From: Theodoxus fluviatilis
Taxonomy: Eukaryota > Mollusca > Gastropoda > Cycloneritida > Neritidae
Reading direction: 5' to 3'
Length of the DNA stretch: 15,000 nt
Assembly (NCBI GenBank): GCA_034096865.1
Contig: JAWQFJ010028256.1
Coordinates: 1-15,000 of the forward strand
Part shown: in pieces, positions 8,118 through 15,000 of the stretch
How the letters are laid out: the number at the start of each line of letters is the position of its first letter
Position numbering within the stretch: position 1 is the stretch's first letter
Notes under the pieces: model-generated
The model's input: only the letters and a program-made list of their open reading frames with translations
Told to the model about the DNA's origin: nothing
Databases searched by the model: none
Program-made: the position numbers and the translations under genes

Positions 8118-8248
8118 CCCAGTCGGTCAGTCGGTCGGTCGGTCCGTCCGTCAGTCGTCAGTCAGTCAATACATTAATCAATCAATCAATCAATCGATCG
8201 ATCGATCGATCGATGAAGCAATCAATCAATCGATCGATCGATCAATCA
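8118..8248. repeat. Serial tetranucleotide arrays: GTCG/GTCA, then ATCA, then ATCG
   Basis: The stretch passes from CAGTCGGTCAGTCGGTCGG through CGTCCGTCAGTCGTCAGTCA to (ATCA)n, then (ATCG)n, then ATCA and ATCG again. Each block differs from the next by one base in the unit, as expected if point changes in a unit were spread by slippage. Confidence 0.92.
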
Positions 8249-8362
8249 AAATACCTTATTTTATTATCATAATTATACACTTACGACAAGCTTGTCCCTT
8301 ATCCAGTGGTCCTCGAATAAAATACCATCGTCACACATGCAAATACAACTATATTTGTCAAC

Positions 8363-8707
<345 letters not shown>

Positions 8708-8711
<4 letters not shown>

Positions 8712-9484
8712 TACGGGGACAGGATGATACAGTGTGAAATGTAAAGCGATTCCAGACAACACATGAGTGATAAGTCGCTATATAAAACTACACATTTTCC
8801 TTTACCTTTGCCCACACGTATACATGTACACATGATTCTACACACATGCTTAAACACATAAGAATATAACTGCAACACATTTGCAATGTACTACCTTTGC
8901 AATTGAAGGTAGAATGTATGTGTTTTCTTTTTAAAGATGGACACAGTTTCAGATCACTCGATATCAATGTTAATACAGTTTCATGGTCTGGTAAAGGAAT
9001 AAACAAATGATTTTCTGACAATTATTTTTCATATTGAAGGAAGCTCCACATTGGCTCTCGAATGACACTGTTAGCATTTATTAGTTGAGTAGAAAAGGCT
9101 CTTTATTTACGACGGACAAAGTTATTGAAAGCTTTGTATGTGAGAATAACTGTCTGGTATAATATATGTTTTCAAAATTAGCAATTTAAGTATGGAAAAC
9201 ATTTGACTTGATGGGGTAGTAATATTTCTACTAAGTACTAATCGAGCATATTGCTTCATGAGTCGATGTATTGCTACTTATGCGTTTGAAGATAATGAGC
9301 CCATACGTTGAAATAGTTGTCTATGTGTAGTAATATGTATGCATTGCAGAATAAGCGTTTATTGCTGGTGCAATATCTCACAATTACAAGTGATGACTAT
9401 GATTGAAAAGAAGACTGGACCAACAGCGGAGTTAATCATGAATAAATGATGCAATTTTACACCATACCGTTTTCTTGCTATGTT
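8708..9484. other. AT-rich unassigned DNA
   Basis: AT-rich, with no repeat array or frame of note; nothing recognised. Confidence 0.6.
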
Positions 9485-9500
9485 GGGGGGGGGGGGGGGG
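9485..9500. repeat. 16-base G homopolymer
   Basis: An uninterrupted G run in TGTTG...AAGGTCG, about 70 bases before the tRNA-like SINE head. Confidence 0.97.
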
Positions 9501-9568
9501 AAGGTCGAATTGGTTGGGATACGGGAAAACCTGGAATCACTTATTTCAACACACTCTACCCATCACAA

Positions 9569-9640
9569 GCATATGTGGTCTTGTGGTAGAATTGGTGCCT
9601 GCCACACGGATATCTAGGGTTCGTTTTCCGGTTGATGAAT
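9569..9640 (+). mobile_element. tRNA-Gly(GCC)-related SINE head
   Basis: The stretch follows the layout of a glycine tRNA: a D-arm with GTGGTAGAATT, an anticodon region GCCTGCCAC carrying GCC, and a T-arm with GGGTTCG. A pol III A box is recognisable around 9577-9588. The B box reads GGTTCGTTTTCC (9618-9629), with T in place of the usual A. The acceptor stem (GCATATG against TTGATGA) and the anticodon stem are degraded, so this is unlikely to be a working tRNA. It is best explained as the promoter head of a tRNA-derived SINE on the plus strand. The SINE body probably continues to the right (to about 9780), but I cannot define its 3' end or a target-site duplication. A decayed tRNA pseudogene is the alternative. 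Confidence 0.7.
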
Positions 9641-9790
9641 TCACCTTTATTCTTTTTCGTCCCCCCAGCTCTCATCTAGTTGTCTTGCCGCAGACAAAGA
9701 TACTTTTTCTGTCCTTTCCAAAAAAAACTTGCCTTGTGTGAGGAGGCCTTAAGAAGACCTCTCCCTCTGGCTGGTTTCTAGACTATAACC
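9641..9790 (+). other. Possible SINE body downstream of the tRNA-like head
   Basis: The sequence runs directly from the tRNA-like head through pyrimidine-rich stretches, an A8 run near 9720 and a small inverted pair AGGCCTTAAGAAGACCT around 9744-9760. No known SINE core or LINE-derived tail is recognised, and no terminal direct repeat was found. Confidence 0.25.
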
Positions 9791-10937
9791 CCTCCCCATC
9801 ACAATTTGGATTGCTCCAAAATTGCCCCGAATCATTCATGTGCAATTCTGATTGTGGCATCCTATTGCTAGCATGTATTTTCAGGTTAACCTTACGGAAT
9901 ATTTGAATTTGAACGCAGCGGGAATAATTTGTACAATTTTCTTTCATGGAATCTTCAAACGCTTGATAAGGAACTAGAGCTTGCTCAGCAGGACAGAAAG
10001 CGCGTCTGGAAGAGCACTGGAGTGATCTTTATCATCTTCATAAATAAATCCTTATCTTTGCTCATCTTCAAATGTCAAGCACATTTACATACAAGAAAGA
10101 ATCGACGAGACAAGAAAAATGATCAAGATCAAATACAAAAATTATACAGTGTTGATCTACGTAATGAATTGCGTTTGCGTCGGTTGACAAGTGCGTGAAA
10201 CCTCTGGAAGAGTATGTCAGTCAAATTTTTCTACCAGTGAACACAGCATAAACGATATGTTTTATTGCTGTGCTTGCATTTCAGCATCTAGGAGCAGCTA
10301 GCGTTGTCGTTACGTTTGCAGCCTATGTTAGCGTAACATTTTCGCAAACCTTCTCTGTTAGGCCAACCCGATAGAATTAATGTGGGGCACACTGCTCACT
10401 AAACATAGCCATTTGCAAATCGTTTGAAATAATGTAACAGTCATATTTTTCTGGACAGAAGAAATGATCCGCAAAGGTATAAAAACACATTAGTAGATTA
10501 GTGTACCAAGTTTTCCTGTGGACTGGAAACGAGAAAAAATGATCAGCGTGTTGATGCTCGTGGAATCGGTTCTGCTATTTTTTTTTACAGCGGTTTGAAT
10601 ACACAGTGAAGTCTTGCCTGATCCTGTCCTGGGCTGGTATGCATAACAACCCGATATCTTATAGGTCCGAGATGCACAATCGGCTCGACAAGCCGTCCAA
10701 CAGCCTCGCATGCAGGAGCCCGCAAAAGGCATCTATTATGATAGCTTTCAGGTAGTCTAAAATAGACACAACCAAAGTGAGGGAAAATCAGACAAAATTG
10801 TTGTGAACATTTCAATGATGAGGTAGCCCTCAAACCTATCAGGGGCACTGAACAATGTTCACACGAAATCGTGCAAAAATAAGTTAGGTATGTTCAGTAG
10901 GTCAGAATCACTTCCCTTGTCTTAAGAGCGTCTGTGT

Positions 10938-10939
<2 letters not shown>
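9791..10939. other. Unassigned DNA
   Basis: No gene or element recognised. A frame of 89 codons at 9929-10198 (plus) and two overlapping minus-strand frames at 10490-10848 have no family motifs. A GC-richer patch at about 10610-10735 stands out slightly in composition, and its nature is unknown. Confidence 0.55.
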
Positions 10940-10993
<54 letters not shown>

Positions 10994-10994
10994 A
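10940..10994. repeat. (TA)n(GT)n compound microsatellite
   Basis: About 20 TA units (10940-10979) change directly into about seven GT units ending at ATGAGAT. Confidence 0.97.
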
Positions 10995-11149
10995 TGAGAT
11001 ATTGCAACGTTAATGTTACATATTTATTGAAGCACAATCAAATTTAAAAAAGCATGAACATAAAATAAATCTCAACTCTTTTACATTTCTCAGCGTTTAC
11101 TCAACAACTGTTTAGCCGACTATATCCTTGATAGATAGATTGAATGCCA

Positions 11150-12070
<921 letters not shown>

Positions 12071-12269
12071 CAGAGATAATTTTACACACACACATACACA
12101 TATTTAAACAGATATATAGATACTCAGATACATAAATACACAGATACACAGGTTCATAGTTACATGATACGATTCCGGGAGATTACACCACAAACGGTTT
12201 CTCCTACACACAACGCAGATGCCTCTACAAAGCTTCTTGACTGCTAGGACCACCCATGGTAGATGTACT

Positions 12270-12321
12270 GGAGGTGGCCTCGAAAATCCAACAACCAGGG
12301 ATTCAAGCTGACGAGGGGCAT
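12270..12321 (+). repeat. Diverged direct repeat, copy 1
   Basis: The stretch CTCGAAAATCC, ACCAGGGATTC, GAGGGGCAT lines up with CTCCGAAAACCC, ACCAGGGGTTC, AAAGGGGCAT at 12521-12572, by eye about 70% or more identical with few gaps. The match extends weakly about 25 bases upstream. It may be a fragment of an old dispersed repeat present twice. Confidence 0.6.
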
Positions 12322-12520
12322 ATAAAGGAGGTTAGGGAGTGTGCTGTGCCATTTCGAATGTAATCCGAATGTGCGATACCCTTATTTGTGATCTCTGTGA
12401 CAAGCATGTGAAGACTTTCTCGTCTACGCCTAGTGATGGGTAAACAGCGATATGTGGTCTTGTCCCGATATACACCGGGGGCCTCTTTCGTTTCTTGGGG
12501 CTGCCCCTGACTGAGCTACT

Positions 12521-12572
12521 GGGACAGGCTCCGAAAACCCACTACCAGGGGTTCCTCCTAAAGAAAGGGGCA
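12521..12572 (+). repeat. Diverged direct repeat, copy 2
   Basis: Partner of 12270-12321, about 250 bases downstream on the same strand. The family is not recognised. Confidence 0.6.
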
Positions 12573-14241
12573 TCGAGTGGTTCCGGCCGTAAGCTACTCT
12601 TGTTTGTATTTACGTTACACAGTGAGCTATAACTCATGTGTCGAAGCCATGTTGGCAGTTTTGGTTGAAATAAAGTGCAAGGGATTTCGATAATTGCAGC
12701 TTTTATCGTTGAACTTCCTACTGTAGACAATTTTTAAAAATCACAAGCATTTGGAACGCTGGTTAAGAATTTATTCTTAGACAATCTTTGTAGTGCGACT
12801 TCTGTTGCCATGGTCCTTCGCCAGCATCAGAGGAATATCACGAGACGAATATCAAATAGATTCAAAATGGATAGTGGTTGTGCGTGAGAAATTCAGGACA
12901 ACGTATCTCATAAACCGGATTTGCAATCACGATGGAGAAAAGCGGTCGCAGGGACAAAAAACTCGGTACATCTCGATTTTATCTCCCGATGCTATCAGGT
13001 TGTCTTGCTACAGAGGCAGAAGTCCATAGTAAATCAGGTCTGAATTTGCGAGCGGGTAATGCGTGCCCGCTGTATGTGAGAGAGTAGGTGGACGACGTAG
13101 CAGTCATGATTACGAGTACGACGTGGTTATATATCACAGCTCCAGGCCAGGACCATGGGAAGATTACTCGTGCGCACAGCGCTAGAGGCCTGGACTTTTT
13201 CAGACGTGGAAAACAATTTCGACGGTGGAAAGTAGGCGTCGCCTAGGAGACTGAATAATGCATAGAGAGCGAGACAGCGCAAACAGCGTTTGAAATCGCA
13301 TCAGGGAGGACAAATATCTTCGTTTAACAGTGATGAATCAGCGCCGCTTCTGCAAGGGGGAATCTCATGAATTTTAACTGTGCGAAGCTCCTCTCCGACT
13401 TGTCTCGCCTGGTCCCTGGTCTTTGTCAAGTCGTGGTGACGACCTACTCTCACCTACAGAGCCAATGTCTGCCTTCTCCAGAGGCACTCTTTCCGTTTTG
13501 CACAGGGATGACGGAACTGGAAAAAATTCCTTGGTCGTCTTTGAAATTTCGGGCATTTCAAAGGGCTTATCGATTTGTCAATCTCGTCAGCGAGCAGCAG
13601 TTCATCAGGATGTGTTCTGGAGTCGATACAAAAATAGCTAGGGCAAATAACCGCAATAAATTCGATGAGCTGTGTGACTAATGCCGAGGTCAGAGATTGA
13701 ATTGCCAGGGGCACAGGCGCAGTCCAAAAGACAAGAGAACCCAGCTGGCACCAGACGGGCACCGGGCACAGATGATCCGACGGGGTTAGAGGAAAGGGTA
13801 GAGTAAGCGTTTTTTAAGGGTGTCTGTTTCTCACGAGCATAGTAGTTTTGTTTCCCCGACGGAAAATAATTACTTGATTTCAGAATGGCACAGTGCAACG
13901 GTCTATTGTTGATGAGATACTCAGTCATAAAATTACAAACAAAATCCATGTTCACAGTGCGTCCACTAAGTGCAAATGCCTTTGGGCGGACAGACTGCCA
14001 TTTCCCAAAGTGCTGCAGATGACAATGTTTTTTCCCGAAGTGTGCGTCTGGTTTCAGTCCGAGAAATTGCTCAAATTGTCAATACTAGTGAAATCAATAT
14101 AGTGTCTGTGTAATATATGCTTTGTCTGACCGATCTGGAGGATAACATATATCAAACTTTAAAGCCTTAGTATTGACTATTTTGAAACACTGGCATAATA
14201 CTATTTTGGGTTATTTGTTCATTTATTCAAATATTCTGTAA

Positions 14242-14244
<3 letters not shown>
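12573..14244. other. Unassigned DNA
   Basis: Several overlapping frames of about 70-105 codons lie on both strands at 12793-13029 and 13367-13955. None shows a domain, signal peptide or splice context. A small hairpin (AGCGGG against CCCGCT with a 9-base loop, 13051-13071) is likely chance. Base composition is somewhat more balanced at 12790-13800 than in the flanking AT-rich DNA, so a diverged exon or old element cannot be excluded. Confidence 0.5.

Positions 14245-14307
<63 letters not shown>
14245..14307. repeat. (AT)n microsatellite
   Basis: About 31 uninterrupted AT units follow AAGTG and end at CAAGTTCG. It lies about 150 bases on the 3' side of the LINE-like tail (minus strand), so it might mark the end of that insertion, but no poly(A) is seen. 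Confidence 0.98.
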
Positions 14308-14309
<2 letters not shown>

Positions 14310-14449
14310 AGTTCGATAGAGACCCACAATCCCGCAAAATCGATAGATACTGAAAAGGTTGAGAGGACAGAAACGCAAGGACAAACTTTAGCAGAGATTA
14401 GGTATCTGCCACGAAGTACGGTTTCCTTGCACATATCCAGTGAAGTTAA

Positions 14450-14761
14450 CCCTACCTTACGATGCTGTCTTCGTCGTTGGCCGTCTTCTTTTTGTCCCTG
14501 GATACGATGACACATATACATGTATGTCGTCGCTGTTGTGCAAAGCTCCCTAATATGACCCAAGTGTCCAATAATGGAGTCGCAGTCTCTTCTGCAGTTG
14601 CTGCAGAAAAAAAACTGGAGAGTTCCCAGCTGCTTTCTGTTCTTCCTCCTCGTGGCTCTTTGGTCATTTAACTGTTCCTGTTTTTCCTCCTCCGCCCTAC
14701 GCACAGCAGTGTTCGTGGCAAAGGACATCACCTCTCTTTCCTCCGCTTTACACTCTCAGGT
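14450..14761 (-). pseudogene. 3' end of a non-LTR retrotransposon ORF (C2HC finger)
   Basis: On the minus strand the frame from 14731 reads a basic, charged stretch (RRAEEEKQEQLNDQRATRR) and then CSNCRRDCDSIIGHLGHIRE with a further Cys. This gives a C-x2-C-x12-H-x4-C pattern at 14540-14605. Many animal LINE proteins end with a finger of the form C-x2-C-R-x-C-x-S-x-I-G-L-x-S-H-x-R just before the stop, and this copy matches it with substitutions (GHLGH for GLxSH). An upstream in-frame stop sits near 14761, and no reverse transcriptase motifs are visible between there and the window end. This is therefore a 5'-truncated, decayed tail, as is common for LINE copies. The frame then runs on through sequence that looks like 3' UTR toward the AT tract at 14245-14307. 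Confidence 0.5.
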
Positions 14762-15000
14762 ACAGTAAATCTATGCACGCTTGTAGTAAACGTCCTCAAA
14801 GATTCATAACATGGAATCAAACATCGTTCATAAATAAACTGTAGCTGCCTAATGATCGTCATGTAAATACAAGGTTGCTTTACTGTCAAAAAGGCGACGA
14901 GAGTCCTACTTTTAGATCAAGTTACCGAGTCTTGTTTGCATGAACTTCGATTTTGTCTTTATTCAACATGGACAAAGTAACTATAAGAAACAAAGAGTTC
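14762..15000. other. Unassigned AT-rich DNA to window end
   Basis: Nothing recognised. It lies upstream of the LINE-like tail on the minus strand, but shows no reverse transcriptase motif, so that element appears to be truncated before this point. Confidence 0.55.

Noticed and set aside
8118..8248. Possible CRISPR-like or satellite array
   Set aside because: The units are four bases long with no spacers; it is a simple microsatellite.
9569..9640. Functional glycine tRNA gene
   Set aside because: Acceptor and anticodon stems do not pair well and the B box has a substitution at a conserved position, so a SINE head or pseudogene fits better.
13051..13071. Small hairpin resembling a terminator or regulatory stem
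   Set aside because: A six-base stem is expected by chance in DNA of this length and nothing nearby needs it.
13367..13955. Overlapping frames of 60-105 codons on both strands
   Set aside because: Mutually overlapping, no domain, no signal peptide and no convincing splice sites.

Overview
This looks like ordinary non-coding animal nuclear DNA, not prokaryotic or viral sequence. It has long di- and tetranucleotide microsatellites (GT, TC, AT, ACAG), no dense gene array, a tRNA-derived SINE head, the tail of a non-LTR retrotransposon and a decayed pogo-superfamily DNA transposon. The very long ACAG/CTGT and TC tracts and the style of the transposons would fit a mollusc, perhaps a gastropod. 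That assignment is an impression, not something the sequence proves. No host protein-coding gene could be established.

Layout. Positions 1-3879 hold no recognised gene; they contain a 21-base C run, a small CA/CCCCA tract and a weak candidate first exon at 3060-3115 (ATGG followed directly by GTAAGT). A GT microsatellite fills 3880-4049. A GC-richer block ending in an ATTCA-type tail (4150-4412) may be a retroposon 3' end. The main object is a 2,690-bp pogo-like element at 4866-7555. It is bounded by TA dinucleotides and by 25-bp terminal inverted repeats (22/25 matching). On the minus strand it carries a transposase with a Brinker-type helix-turn-helix, a CENP-B-type helix-turn-helix and a DDD catalytic domain. 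The gene is broken by three frameshifts and one in-frame stop.

The left 40% of this element is unusual. Downstream of the transposase stop, the 3' flank runs into a near-perfect palindrome (two 151-bp arms, 5 mismatches, 40-nt loop). Beyond that lies a second, diverged copy of the transposase C-terminal coding tail and stop codon, pointing the opposite way. The element therefore reads as two related pogo tails joined tail to tail between one pair of terminal repeats.

To the right, 7558-8100 is featureless, followed by tetranucleotide arrays (8118-8248), a 345-bp TC tract (8363-8707), AT-rich single-copy-looking DNA, a 16-base G run, and a tRNA-Gly(GCC)-related SINE head (9569-9640). A TA/GT tract (10940-10994) and a roughly 920-bp compound AC/ACAG/AG microsatellite (11150-12070) come next. 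The right end has a diverged pair of approximately 52-bp repeats (12270-12321 and 12521-12572), long unassigned DNA, a 63-bp AT tract, and the zinc-finger tail of a non-LTR retrotransposon on the minus strand (about 14450-14760). Nothing here acts as a pathway; the window is a record of mobile-element insertion, decay and microsatellite expansion.
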